Assembly: GCF_001678495.1 (NCBI RefSeq)
Contig: NZ_JTJL01000009.1
Location: forward strand, 1 to 42,504
Direction of reading: 5' to 3'
DNA length: 42,504 bases
DNA from: Gallibacterium salpingitidis
Lineage (GTDB): Bacteria > Pseudomonadota > Gammaproteobacteria > Enterobacterales > Pasteurellaceae
Shown here: positions 1-8,914 of the stretch, piece by piece
How positions within the stretch are numbered: the first letter of the stretch is position 1
How the letters are laid out: each line of letters opens with the position of its first letter
Made by a program: the position numbers and the translations under genes
The notes under the pieces: generated by a model
What the model was told of the DNA's origin: nothing
The model's database searches: none
Seen by the model: the letters and a program-made list of their open reading frames with translations, nothing else

Positions 1-38
1 CCCGGAAAATCTTATTGGAATGAGGATTAGCAAGAGTG

Positions 39-145
39 CGAGGGTGTGCTTTCTTTTGCTTCGTTTTCTTTGCACAAGCAAAGAAAATGAAGTCGCCCTT
101 TAGGGCGAAACCTAAAGGTTAGATAAGAAATAATTTAGCTCAAAG
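39..145. repeat. Dispersed intergenic repeat, left copy
   Basis: Positions 39-116 are identical to the reverse complement of 42427-42504, and similarity continues with a few mismatches to about 145. The repeat contains two hairpins. The first is a long one at 59-92, with arms CTTC-TTTTCTTTGC and GCAAAGAAAA-GAAG around an ACAA loop and one mismatched position. The second is short, at 93-108, TCGCCCT/AGGGCGA. No coding potential is evident. The copy at the right edge is inverted relative to this one and runs off the window. It resembles the short non-coding repeat families of many proteobacteria, but I cannot name the family. Confidence 0.9.
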
Positions 146-173
146 TTTTATAATTGACTTTGTCAATAAACTG

Positions 174-200
174 AGCCCATTATAATTAATGGGCTTTCTT
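174..200 (+). terminator. Hairpin terminator before the Slam-type gene
   Basis: Perfect 9-bp stem AGCCCATTA/TAATGGGCT (174-182 and 187-195) with a TAAT loop, followed by TTCTT. It lies 25 bp before the next start codon, so it probably ends a transcript coming from outside the window on the left. A second small inverted repeat, ATTGAC-TTT-GTCAAT, lies just upstream at 153-167. Confidence 0.6.
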
Positions 201-224
201 GATTATAAATTTTAATAAACACTA

Positions 225-1670
225 ATGAAAAAAAGATTACTTACAGCCCTTTTACCATTTACGTTGATTCCAATTGATACATTGGCACAAGCTGGAGTAT
301 TGCACACTCCACCTGAAATAGAAGATGTGGCTGTTGTTGCTAAACCAGAAGCACCAACGCAGTCACCAGTTATTGAACATAGCACTGAAAAGACGATTAA
401 AATTGCAATAGCTGATCTTCAACACAATCCGCAATTAGCTGGAAAAATTTTAAATCAGGCGATTTTACAAAGAAATTATGCGGTAATTGCAAAAGTTTTG
501 CCGATTTATCAGACTTTTTCTAACAAAGACGAAATTTTAGTGCTGTTTGCAGAAGGAACTTTAGCTGATGCACAACAGCAATATGCTGAGGCGATCAATA
601 AATTTCGCCAAATTTTAGCAATCAATCCGCAGCTCAACCCGGTACGAATTGCTTTAGCAATTACTTTGTTTAAGGATCAACAAAATAGTGCGGCAGAAGA
701 TCAATTTAACAAAGCGAAAACAGCTGAGAATATGCCAGCACCAATAAAATCACTGATTGATCGTTTTTTAACTGCGCTTGAACAGCGTTCCAGCTGGAAA
801 ATCAATTTTTCGGTGAATTATTTACAAGATCATAATGTGAATAACACCTCTTCTACACGAGAAATTGAAAATACTGGTTTTATAAAAGCAGAGCAAATGC
901 TGCCGCAATCAGCACATGGCGTCGCTTACTCATTTAATTTATCAAAAGATATTAATTTATTTGGTGCACATTATTTGTCGCTAGAAAATAATCTTTTGGG
1001 CAAATTTTATTGGGATAATCGTGACTATAATGATGTATTAAATCGTACTTATGTAGGTTATACACATAAAAGTGCAGAGCAGACTTGGCGTTTGCTGCCG
1101 TTTTATGAGCGTCGTTGGATTGGTGATAAACGTTACCAATGGTCAAATGGTGTTCGTGGCGAATGGAACCGTTGGTTATCAACAAATTGGCAGCTTTCAA
1201 CAGCGTTGGAATATGCTAAACAGCATTATTTCACTAGTGAAGCATTGAACGGTCATAATCAATTGGCTTCAATGACGGTGTTATGGTTGCGCACACCACA
1301 GCAATATTTCTATTTTGGCACTGATTTTTATCGTGAGAAAACCGCAGTGAAACAATATAGCCATGATGCGAAAACCTTAAGATTAGGTTGGGGACAAGAG
1401 TGGTATCAAGGGATTTCTTCTCGTTTAAGTGTAGCGTTTACAAAACGAGATTATAAGGATCAAGCTGTTTTAGCGAATATATTGCCATTAGGTAAAGTTC
1501 GTGCAGATAAAATTTATCAAGCGAATTTGATGCTATGGAAGCGTGATTGGCATTTTTGGGGCATTACCCCAAAAGTCAAATTTTCGTGGAAGAAACAAGG
1601 TAGTAATATTCCGTCAATGTACTCTTATACGGATAAAAATGTGAATCTGGTATTTGAAAAAACGTTTTGA
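225..1670 (+). CDS. Slam-type outer-membrane surface lipoprotein assembly modifier (DUF560 barrel)
   Basis: The 481-residue protein has a signal peptide (basic start, hydrophobic core, likely cleavage after LAQA at about residue 23), a helical TPR-like region at about 75-185, and a C-terminal part from about 195 rich in alternating aromatic residues. It ends in a terminal Phe, as outer-membrane barrels do. This order of signal, TPRs and a DUF560-like barrel is that of Slam proteins, which move lipoproteins such as TbpB-like receptors to the cell surface. Slam genes usually sit beside their client lipoprotein. None is visible here: the left neighbour is a repeat, the right is uup. The start is ATG with a weak ribosome site. 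Another TPR-barrel porin is possible; the assignment rests on family resemblance by eye. Confidence 0.7.
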   Translation: MKKRLLTALLPFTLIPIDTLAQAGVLHTPPEIEDVAVVAKPEAPTQSPVIEHSTEKTIKIAIADLQHNPQLAGKILNQAILQRNYAVIAKVLPIYQTFSNKDEILVLFAEGTLADAQQQYAEAINKFRQILAINPQLNPVRIALAITLFKDQQNSAAEDQFNKAKTAENMPAPIKSLIDRFLTALEQRSSWKINFSVNYLQDHNVNNTSSTREIENTGFIKAEQMLPQSAHGVAYSFNLSKDINLFGAHYLSLENNLLGKFYWDNRDYNDVLNRTYVGYTHKSAEQTWRLLPFYERRWIGDKRYQWSNGVRGEWNRWLSTNWQLSTALEYAKQHYFTSEALNGHNQLASMTVLWLRTPQQYFYFGTDFYREKTAVKQYSHDAKTLRLGWGQEWYQGISSRLSVAFTKRDYKDQAVLANILPLGKVRADKIYQANLMLWKRDWHFWGITPKVKFSWKKQGSNIPSMYSYTDKNVNLVFEKTF

Positions 1671-1694
1671 TTACTTGCATTAAGAGTGTGATAA

Positions 1695-1722
1695 ATCCTC
1701 ACCAGTTGGTGAGGATTTTTTT
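1695..1722 (+). terminator. Rho-independent terminator of the Slam-type gene
   Basis: Perfect 9-bp stem ATCCTCACC/GGTGAGGAT (1695-1703, 1708-1716) with an AGTT loop followed by a run of T to 1722. It lies 24 bp after the stop codon and isolates the gene from uup. Confidence 0.9.
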
Positions 1723-1800
1723 ACCTGGTAAATGGGAAATAGACAAATTTTTGCTACAATAAGCGCCCGAAAAAAGTTGTAACTTGATAATAGGAAAAAT

Positions 1801-3726
1801 ATGGCAATCTTAACCCTTTCTGATGCATATCTCTCTTTTAGTGATCACCCATTATTAGACCATGCCAATATGACGATTGAACCTGGCGAGCGAGTCTGTT
1901 TAGTTGGACGTAATGGTGCAGGAAAATCAACATTATTAAAAATTCTTGCCGGTGAAGCAGGTATGGACGATGGGCAATTAATTGTAGAAAAAGATCGGAT
2001 TATTGCTCGTTTAGAACAGGATCCGCCGCGTCATATTGAGGGCACTGTATTTGATTATGTTGCGGAAGGAATTAAAGATTTAGCGCAATTATTAAAAGAG
2101 TACCACCAATTATCATTACAACTTACCCAAGATTACCAAGAGAAAACGTTAACGCGTTTATCTGAAATTCAAGCGCAATTAGAACATTTAAATGGTTGGC
2201 GTTTTGAAACTCGTATTCAAGAAGTATTGGCAAGATTAGGTTTAAACCCTGATACAGCGTTATCTGAATTGTCAGGCGGTTGGCAGCGTAAAGCCGCGTT
2301 GGCACGAGCATTAGTGAGTGAGCCAGATCTCCTATTATTAGATGAACCAACTAACCACCTTGATGTGGATACTATCAGTTGGTTGGAAAATCTATTGCTT
2401 GAATTTAAAGGCAGCATTGTGTTTATTTCACATGATCGTGCTTTTATTCGTCGTATGGCAACTCGTATTATCGATCTCGATCGTGGTAAGTTGGTTTCTT
2501 ATCCGGGAAATTATGATCAATATTTACTGGAGAAAGAAGAGAATTTGCGTGTGGAAGCGTTGCAAAATGAATTGTTTGATAAACGTTTAGCGCAGGAAGA
2601 AGTTTGGATTCGTAAGGGAATTGAAGCTAGACGTACCCGTAATGAAGGGCGTGTGCGTGCGTTGAAAGCGATGCGTGAGGAGCGTCGTCAGCGTCGAGAT
2701 GTAATGGGTAAAGCCAATATCCAAGTCGATAATGCAGTGCGCTCCGGTAAGATTGTCTTTGAAATTGAAAACTTAAATTATCAAATTGGCGATAAAGTTT
2801 TATTAAAAGACTTTTCAACTACTATTTTGCGCGGCGATAAAATTGCTTTAATTGGCCCAAATGGTTGCGGTAAAACGACCTTTATTAAATTGCTATTAGG
2901 TGAATTACAGCCGACTTCAGGGCGAGTACATACAGGTACCAAATTAGAAGTGGCCTATTTTGATCAATATCGTTCGATGTTAGATCCAGAAAAAACAGTG
3001 ATGGATAATGTCGCTGACGGTAAACAAGATGTAGAGGTCAATGGAGTAAAACGCCATGTATTAGGCTATTTACAAGATTTCTTATTCCCACCGAAACGAG
3101 CAATGACGCCGGTAAAAGCGCTTTCAGGTGGTGAAAAAAATCGTTTGTTGTTGGCAAAATTATTGTTGAAACCGAATAACTTATTAATTTTGGACGAACC
3201 GACCAATGATTTAGATGTAGAAACTTTAGAATTATTGGAAGAGTTATTAACAGAGTATGCTGGTACAGTCATTATCGTAAGCCATGATCGTCAATTTATT
3301 GATAATACGGCAACAGAATGTTTTATCTTTGAAGGTGATGGGGTATTGAATAAATATGTTGGCGGCTACCACGATGCGAAGCAGCAACAGGCAAATGTGT
3401 TAGCGCAAAAACAAGTTGAAACTAAGCCAAGCAAACCTGAAGTAGAAGAACCAAAAACAGATAAGAAACAAGAGTTTCGAGCTAATAAAGTGCGTAAAGT
3501 AAAACTTTCGTATAAAGAACAACAAGAATTAGCCAAAATGCCCGAATTGTTAGAACAATTGGAGCAACAAATTCAGCAATTGCAGCAAGAAATTAATCAC
3601 CCAGATTTCTTTACTCAGTCAAATGAAGTAACAAGTGCAAAATTGCAGCAATTAGCGGAACAGGAACAAGCACTCGATGATGCCTTAACTCGTTGGGCAG
3701 AATTGGAAGAAATCGCTAACGCTTAA
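1801..3726 (+). CDS. uup: ABC-F ATPase Uup
   Basis: A soluble ATP-binding protein of the ABC-F class, which acts on the ribosome and, in E. coli, has been tied to transposon excision and ribosome quality. Its 641 residues are close to the 635 of E. coli Uup. Two ABC domains are visible: the first has Walker A GRNGAGKST (36-44), LSGGW and LLLLDEPTNHLDVD. The second has GPNGCGKTT, LSGGEKNR and LILDEPTNDLDVE. A linker rich in Arg/Lys lies between them, and the C terminus is a Gln/Glu-rich coiled coil as in Uup. There are no membrane segments. It lies alone between a terminator and the 4.5S RNA promoter. Confidence 0.95.
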   Translation: MAILTLSDAYLSFSDHPLLDHANMTIEPGERVCLVGRNGAGKSTLLKILAGEAGMDDGQLIVEKDRIIARLEQDPPRHIEGTVFDYVAEGIKDLAQLLKEYHQLSLQLTQDYQEKTLTRLSEIQAQLEHLNGWRFETRIQEVLARLGLNPDTALSELSGGWQRKAALARALVSEPDLLLLDEPTNHLDVDTISWLENLLLEFKGSIVFISHDRAFIRRMATRIIDLDRGKLVSYPGNYDQYLLEKEENLRVEALQNELFDKRLAQEEVWIRKGIEARRTRNEGRVRALKAMREERRQRRDVMGKANIQVDNAVRSGKIVFEIENLNYQIGDKVLLKDFSTTILRGDKIALIGPNGCGKTTFIKLLLGELQPTSGRVHTGTKLEVAYFDQYRSMLDPEKTVMDNVADGKQDVEVNGVKRHVLGYLQDFLFPPKRAMTPVKALSGGEKNRLLLAKLLLKPNNLLILDEPTNDLDVETLELLEELLTEYAGTVIIVSHDRQFIDNTATECFIFEGDGVLNKYVGGYHDAKQQQANVLAQKQVETKPSKPEVEEPKTDKKQEFRANKVRKVKLSYKEQQELAKMPELLEQLEQQIQQLQQEINHPDFFTQSNEVTSAKLQQLAEQEQALDDALTRWAELEEIANA

Positions 3727-3776
3727 CGTTAATTGTGGTTAAATGTTGAATGAATAAGCAATAACGCTAGACGAAC

Positions 3777-3805
3777 TTGCATTTCACCACTATTTATCAG
3801 ATAAT
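3777..3805 (+). promoter_or_regulatory. Sigma-70 promoter of 4.5S RNA
   Basis: A -35 box TTGCAT (3777-3782) and a -10 box GATAAT (3800-3805) are separated by exactly 17 bp, followed by a GC-rich discriminator GCGCC. Transcription would start near 3812, about 20 nt before the mature RNA. That leaves a short 5' leader, as in the E. coli precursor processed by RNase P. Confidence 0.8.
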
Positions 3806-3831
3806 GCGCCTCGTCTTTTCGACATCTTCAA

Positions 3832-3945
3832 TGGAGGCCTTTTCGGTTCCTCGCAACAAACTCTAGCTCAGCGGGTCAGGTTCGGAAGAAAGCAGCCCAA
3901 GTTAGAACTTTGTGTGCCGAGATTCAGCTGGAAAGGACTCCACCC
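3832..3945 (+). ncRNA. ffs: 4.5S RNA, signal recognition particle RNA
   Basis: About 114 nt, the bacterial small SRP RNA size. The conserved Ffh-binding domain is visible: GGTCAGG, then GGAAGAAAGCAGCC with the GGAA-type tetraloop and asymmetric loop, then GTGTGCCGAGATTCAGCTGG. The ends pair: TGGAG and CCTTT at 3832-3842 pair with AAAGG and CTCCA at 3932-3942, with one mismatch. The RNA works with Ffh to target proteins to the inner membrane co-translationally. The ends are placed by pairing, with an ACCC tail as in E. coli. Confidence 0.95.
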
Positions 3946-4000
3946 TAAATTTCTCACCTACACTTAAATTATCAAGCAACTAATTACATAAGTATAAAAA

Positions 4001-4043
4001 ATCCCCTTTCATCAGTTTAACTGATCAAAGAGGAAATTTTATT
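4001..4043. terminator. Bidirectional terminator between ffs and letB
   Basis: A hairpin with arms CCCCTTTCATCAGTT and AACTGATCAAAGAGG (4003-4034, one mismatch in the arms). It is flanked on the left by an A-run (3996-4001) and on the right by AAATTTTATTT. It can end ffs transcripts on the plus strand and letAB transcripts on the minus strand. Confidence 0.8.
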
Positions 4044-4052
4044 TAAACAGAA

Positions 4053-6707
4053 TTATTCAGTTGGTGCGCTGCCTTGGTTCCATTGCTGGCTTTCTGCTGG
4101 TTTCTTTGTTTGCAATAAGAAATGTTGATAAGGTTTTGCGGTTGGTTGGACCACTTTTCCTGATGGTGTTGAGAAAGCAATGCCACCTTTGAGTAACTGT
4201 TGTGCAGTACCTGTTTGTAGATTAACTCCGCTCCAGCCAACATCTAATGAATAGCCGGAAGCAAGCCAGAATTCACTATTTTGACGGACGAGATGACGAT
4301 ATTGTTGTCCAAGCGTAATATCCACAAAAACCCGATCCGCAGTGGTATTTAATTGAATATTACTGATTTCACCTACTTGAATACCACGATAGAGCACAGG
4401 CGCGCCGATTGATAATGAAGCAGCGCTTTCTGTTTCTAACACTAATGGGAAGCCATTACTATATTTGTTATTTTCATTACTTTGTGTCAGTTTAAAGCGT
4501 GTTTGTAACGCCCCTTGTCCGAAGCTTACTTCAATATAAGGTTTCAATAACGCATCTAAGTTTTCTACGCCGCTAGCTGAAATTTGTGGTGTGATGAGAG
4601 CAAATTTACTGCCTTGTTTAGTGAGTTGAGCGAAATAATCTCCAGTAATCAATGCCTTAGCAATCACTTGTTGTTTTTTGTCATCTAATGAAATTTTTTG
4701 GATTGAGCCAATAGTCACGCCTAAATAGCGTAATGGCATACCGACAGCAAGATTCGTTGCGTCATTAGCAACTAATTGGATTTCTTGTCCTGCGGAAAAG
4801 GCAGAAATTTTATCTGGATATAAAATCGTTTGTTCACCATTGTGCGCAACATTATCAAAACTGATCGCGCCTTTTAAGATACGAGAAAGGGGCGAGGCTT
4901 TGATATCCACTCCTTGCAATGAAACATCAACTTGCACTGCACTTTCCGCCCAGAAACGGCTTTGTTTATTAAAGAGATAACGATATTGTTGATTAATAAA
5001 GACGCCAACAGCAAAACCTTGTTTTGTTGGTGTGATACTTAAAATTTTTCCTACGGGTAAACGGCGATATAACACCAAAGAGTTCTCACTAATATCTGGT
5101 AACTCTTGTGTGGTTAATACAATGGTTGGCTTGATTTCATTAGAAGTGATACCGGCTAACGCATTGCTATTATTTTCATATAAAGGATACTCGTTTAATG
5201 GTGCACTATGTTTATTAGATTGCAGTAATACGCTAATTCCACCTTGCAGCCATTTGCGTGGTGAATCAACGTTTAATTGTACGCCGTCGCTGCTAAGGTT
5301 TAAGTTAAAATTACTTGCAGCAACAAAGAGTGTTTCGGCATTAATTAAGTGACGATAGGCAGCAAGAATAACTACTTGGAAAGAGGCTTGCTTAATATCT
5401 ACTTTGCGTGAAACAACCTCACCAATTTTTAATCCGTTGTAAACAATAGGTTGCCCTTCTTCAATATTATAAGTTTGTGGTGCAGTGAGGGTAAGAATTA
5501 ACACTCCCGGTTGTTGCAGTAAAAGTTCAGATTGTTTAATCACATTAAATGAGAGTGTTGGTTTTCCACTGCCTTCGACAATTTCAAAATACTTACCTTG
5601 TAGAAATTGAGCAAGATTATTGACTTCTGCTAATGATGGGCGATCTCTTAACACAATCTTTGAGCCTGTCTTTAAATTATTTTTGATACTAGGATCGACT
5701 AATAATTTTGCTTGCATAGTCTTGCTGCTGTGGACAGTTGTTTCGTCATCATCATTATAATTAATTTCACTTAATACACCGACTTGGATATCACGAAAAT
5801 AGACTGGCGTTTCGTTCTCTCTTAAGCCAAATGTATCATGAGGCAGAGTAATATCGACATTTAAACCGCGTTTTGCTGCTTTGATAGAAGAGTATAGTGA
5901 AAATGTACTATCACTTTTTGCTTCAGGGCTATCATCTGGAGAATCAAAGGCGATAGCACCTTGCACAATCGCGCGCACGCTGTCCATATTGATTGAAATG
6001 CCGTTTAGACTAGCATCTACCTTAATACCGCTGATATTCCAGAAACGGCTGTCTTGCTTCACAAATTTGGCATATTGTTTATCAATAATTAGATCAATAG
6101 CCACTTTCTTATCATCAGTAAAATTATAGTTATTCACTTTACCAACAGGGACTTTGCGGAAGAAAATACTTGACCCTAATTCGATTGAACCGAGGTCATC
6201 AGCAATTAAATGGATTAATAAATCACCTTCGTTCAACTCTGCAATCGGTCCTTCTTCTTCGGCAATAAAGGTATCTTCAGTTTCATCACTTTTTCCCGGT
6301 GCAAGGGTAATATAGTTTCCGGAAACTAATGCGTCTAAACCAGATACACCAGCTAAAGTTGCAGTCGGTTGTACGATCCAGAATTTGGTATCTTCTTTTA
6401 ATACTGAAACCGCTTCAGGATAGATATTGGCGGTTACTTGTACAGATTTCATATCAGCAGTGAAATTGACTTTCTTAACTAAACCAATCTGTAATCCTTG
6501 ATAACGAATTGGCGTTTTTTCAGCAACTAACCCTGAACCTTCAGAGAAATAAATAGTGATCTGTTCGCCTTGTTCTTTGTGTAATTGATAAAACAACACA
6601 ACACCGACACAAAAGGCAATAAAAGGTAATAACCAGAAAGGAGAAATCCGCTTAATAGCGGAGATTTTGGCAGGTGTTGAAGTATTTGCGTTATTTATGT
6701 GTTTCAT
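4053..6707 (-). CDS. letB: Intermembrane lipid transport protein LetB (YebT), seven MCE domains
   Basis: The chosen start gives 884 residues, against 877 in E. coli LetB. An N-terminal membrane anchor (about residues 22-40) is followed by seven MCE repeats. Each has a recognisable core such as TPIRYQGLQIGLVKKV, SIFFRKVPVGKV, TPVYFRDIQVGVL or LRYLGVTIGSI. Seven repeats point to LetB rather than three-domain PqiB. LetB rings stack into a tunnel spanning the periplasm and carry lipids between membranes. The upstream TTG at 6734 is less likely: the ATG at 6707 has a GGA ribosome site and overlaps letA by 17 bp, which implies translational coupling. Confidence 0.93.
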   Translation of the reverse strand: MKHINNANTSTPAKISAIKRISPFWLLPFIAFCVGVVLFYQLHKEQGEQITIYFSEGSGLVAEKTPIRYQGLQIGLVKKVNFTADMKSVQVTANIYPEAVSVLKEDTKFWIVQPTATLAGVSGLDALVSGNYITLAPGKSDETEDTFIAEEEGPIAELNEGDLLIHLIADDLGSIELGSSIFFRKVPVGKVNNYNFTDDKKVAIDLIIDKQYAKFVKQDSRFWNISGIKVDASLNGISINMDSVRAIVQGAIAFDSPDDSPEAKSDSTFSLYSSIKAAKRGLNVDITLPHDTFGLRENETPVYFRDIQVGVLSEINYNDDDETTVHSSKTMQAKLLVDPSIKNNLKTGSKIVLRDRPSLAEVNNLAQFLQGKYFEIVEGSGKPTLSFNVIKQSELLLQQPGVLILTLTAPQTYNIEEGQPIVYNGLKIGEVVSRKVDIKQASFQVVILAAYRHLINAETLFVAASNFNLNLSSDGVQLNVDSPRKWLQGGISVLLQSNKHSAPLNEYPLYENNSNALAGITSNEIKPTIVLTTQELPDISENSLVLYRRLPVGKILSITPTKQGFAVGVFINQQYRYLFNKQSRFWAESAVQVDVSLQGVDIKASPLSRILKGAISFDNVAHNGEQTILYPDKISAFSAGQEIQLVANDATNLAVGMPLRYLGVTIGSIQKISLDDKKQQVIAKALITGDYFAQLTKQGSKFALITPQISASGVENLDALLKPYIEVSFGQGALQTRFKLTQSNENNKYSNGFPLVLETESAASLSIGAPVLYRGIQVGEISNIQLNTTADRVFVDITLGQQYRHLVRQNSEFWLASGYSLDVGWSGVNLQTGTAQQLLKGGIAFSTPSGKVVQPTAKPYQHFLLQTKKPAESQQWNQGSAPTE

Positions 6708-7923
6708 AATTTTTCCAAAGTAAACGAGTATCAAAGACTTCCGCAGAAATCATAGTTAAAAATACGGCTAAACCAAAATAAATAGCGGCTGGGCCTACTG
6801 AAAAGCTGATAATTTGTCCACGTGTAACTAAAGACATCATTAGTGAGAGAACGAATAGATCGAGCATTGACCAACGCCCGACAAAATGGACAATTTCAAA
6901 TAATTTCATTTGTAGGTGAATGTTTTTCCCATAGCCAAAATGCACACAGCCGAGTAAGTACAGCATAATTAAAATTTTAGAAACAGGAACAAAAATACTA
7001 GCAATAAAAACAATTGCAGCAATGCTGTAATTGCCCATTTGCATAAATGCAATAACACCGGACATTAGCGTATCTGCGCTTGGTGCACCATTGACATAAA
7101 CGACAGAAATTGGCAATAAATTTGCTGGAATGAGCATAATCGCCCCAGCAATTAATGTACTCCATGTGCGTTGTAAAATTAAATTGGTATCTACTGAAGT
7201 ATCAGCGTGACAGCGCGGGCAAAAGTGACCAATAGCTTGCTCAGCAGGGAAACTCAACCCACAAGTTTTACAATAACGTAGATGAGCATCTGGTGAAGTT
7301 GGATAGGGATAAAATTTATCCCAAAATTGTTTAGGTGAAGTCTTTGTAAATAGCAAAATAGTCAGAAAAGTGACTAAAACAAAGGGTAATAAATAGAGTG
7401 TAAAAGAGATACTGGCATATTCTCTGACTTTAAATGCTGCAACACCAAGTGATACAAGATAAACATCTAACATTACCCAAGATTTGATGTAATTTAATGA
7501 TAATAAAAGCATTTTGGCGTTGATTTTAAACAGATAACAGATCTGTAATAAAATAATAATGACCACAAAAGCAATGGGCATCACAATCGCGCAGAATAAC
7601 ACCAAAAAAGCAGTGTAAGGATAGCCTTCAGTTGCCATTTTCCAGACACCGCTCCAAATGGAAGCATAAATTGGTGTACCTAAGAGTTGGATATTTAACA
7701 ACGGAAAAGAGAAGGCGAATGGCATTAAAATTAGAATAGATAATGCTAAAATCGAACAGCGTTTTAAACTCCACAAATTGCCAACCCGCACAGTATGGTG
7801 ACAGTGTGGACAGTTTGCTTTTTGATTTTTTTGTAATGATGGTAATAACATTGCGTGATCACAAACATCACAACAAATTGCACGTTCCGTCGCAGAAATT
7901 GAGGAGAATCGCTTAATTAACAT
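6691..7923 (-). CDS. letA: LetA (YebS), PqiA-family inner-membrane partner of LetB
   Basis: The 410-residue inner-membrane protein (E. coli YebS has 427) has two zinc-ribbon modules, each with paired CxxC motifs: CCDVCDHA with CPHCHHTV near the N terminus, and CKTCGLSF with CPRCHADT in the middle. Each ribbon precedes a block of about four hydrophobic segments. This is the PqiA fold. It is the first gene of the letAB operon and is thought to load or energise lipid flow through the LetB tunnel. It diverges from proQ across 213 bp, the same neighbourhood as E. coli yebST-proQ-prc. Confidence 0.92.
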   Translation of the reverse strand: MLIKRFSSISATERAICCDVCDHAMLLPSLQKNQKANCPHCHHTVRVGNLWSLKRCSILALSILILMPFAFSFPLLNIQLLGTPIYASIWSGVWKMATEGYPYTAFLVLFCAIVMPIAFVVIIILLQICYLFKINAKMLLLSLNYIKSWVMLDVYLVSLGVAAFKVREYASISFTLYLLPFVLVTFLTILLFTKTSPKQFWDKFYPYPTSPDAHLRYCKTCGLSFPAEQAIGHFCPRCHADTSVDTNLILQRTWSTLIAGAIMLIPANLLPISVVYVNGAPSADTLMSGVIAFMQMGNYSIAAIVFIASIFVPVSKILIMLYLLGCVHFGYGKNIHLQMKLFEIVHFVGRWSMLDLFVLSLMMSLVTRGQIISFSVGPAAIYFGLAVFLTMISAEVFDTRLLWKNYETHK

Positions 7924-8136
7924 TGAAATTTTGCTTGAGTGACACTATTAGTTTAAATAAGCCAATAAAGTTGTTGAACAAGTATATAAATAAAGAGAGA
8001 ATATACAAGTAAAATAATCTCATCGATTTGAATTTCAAATAGGCGTCAATTTTGCTTAATAAAGCAGCAATGCAGCAAATTGATACAAGTTGGTAAGTCT
8101 GATTTTAGACCATTTTAGACAATTACGAGTAGGACT

Positions 8137-8802
8137 ATGTCGTTAGAAACAGAAAACAAAAATGAACAGCAAGCCAATGCTGAAACCGCTACAAAAAACA
8201 AATTCCAAGAAAACAATCAAGTTATTGCATATTTAGCCGAAAAATTTCCACTCTGCTTTTCTACTCAAGGTGAAGCAAAACCATTAAAAATTGGTATTTT
8301 CCAAGATCTTGCTGAAAGATTAAAAGATGATGAAACGGTTTCTAACAGTCAATTACGTCGTGCACTTCGTCAATATACTGCAGGTTGGCGTTATTTACAT
8401 GGCTATAAACCAGGTGCGAAGCGTATTGATTTAGATGGCAATCCTTGTGGTGAAGTAGAGTTACAACATATTGCTCACGCAGAGCAACGCTTACAAGAAA
8501 GTAAGGCGAAAAAATTTGCTAAAACAGCAGAGCAAAGAGCGAAGCAAGCAAAAGATAAAGAGCAAAAGCCGCGTAAGCCAAATTATAAGAAAAACCCACA
8601 CAATAAGGGAGCGGTAAGACGTAAACCAGCGTTAGTGCCAGTGGATTTATCTACTTTGCAGGAAACACAACAAGTGAAAATTAAAGTAGGAGAAAAGACA
8701 CAAATTGCGACTGTATTGGCAGTGAGCAAAGATAGTGTACGTGTTGAATTGGCACAAGGTTTAGTGTTAACGATAACGGAAGATCGTGTATTTCAACTTT
8801 AA
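8137..8802 (+). CDS. proQ: RNA chaperone ProQ
   Basis: A global RNA-binding protein that stabilises sRNAs and mRNA 3' ends. Its 221 residues (E. coli 232) show a FinO-like N-terminal domain (about 25-135, with the FPLCF and RRALRQYTAGWRYLHGYKPGAKRIDLDG segments). A Lys/Arg-rich flexible linker (about 135-165) follows, then a C-terminal Tudor-like domain starting near VPVDLSTL and ending in EDRVFQL. The N terminus adds about 20 polar residues. It forms a likely operon with prc, as in E. coli. Confidence 0.96.
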   Translation: MSLETENKNEQQANAETATKNKFQENNQVIAYLAEKFPLCFSTQGEAKPLKIGIFQDLAERLKDDETVSNSQLRRALRQYTAGWRYLHGYKPGAKRIDLDGNPCGEVELQHIAHAEQRLQESKAKKFAKTAEQRAKQAKDKEQKPRKPNYKKNPHNKGAVRRKPALVPVDLSTLQETQQVKIKVGEKTQIATVLAVSKDSVRVELAQGLVLTITEDRVFQL

Positions 8803-8828
8803 TAATTGTTGATAAATGATCAATAACT

Positions 8829-8851
8829 GAAGCAGGTGATAATCCTGCTTC
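8829..8851 (+). terminator. Hairpin between proQ and prc
   Basis: Perfect 8-bp stem GAAGCAGG/CCTGCTTC with a 7-nt loop, followed by ATGTTTCT. The U-tract is weak, so this may act as an attenuator or an mRNA 3'-end stabiliser (a possible ProQ-type site) rather than a full stop. Confidence 0.5.
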
Positions 8852-8914
8852 ATGTTTCTAACATAAGTTCAAATTGATTGATAAGTTTATAGAATTTAAG
8901 AGGATTGGACACGA

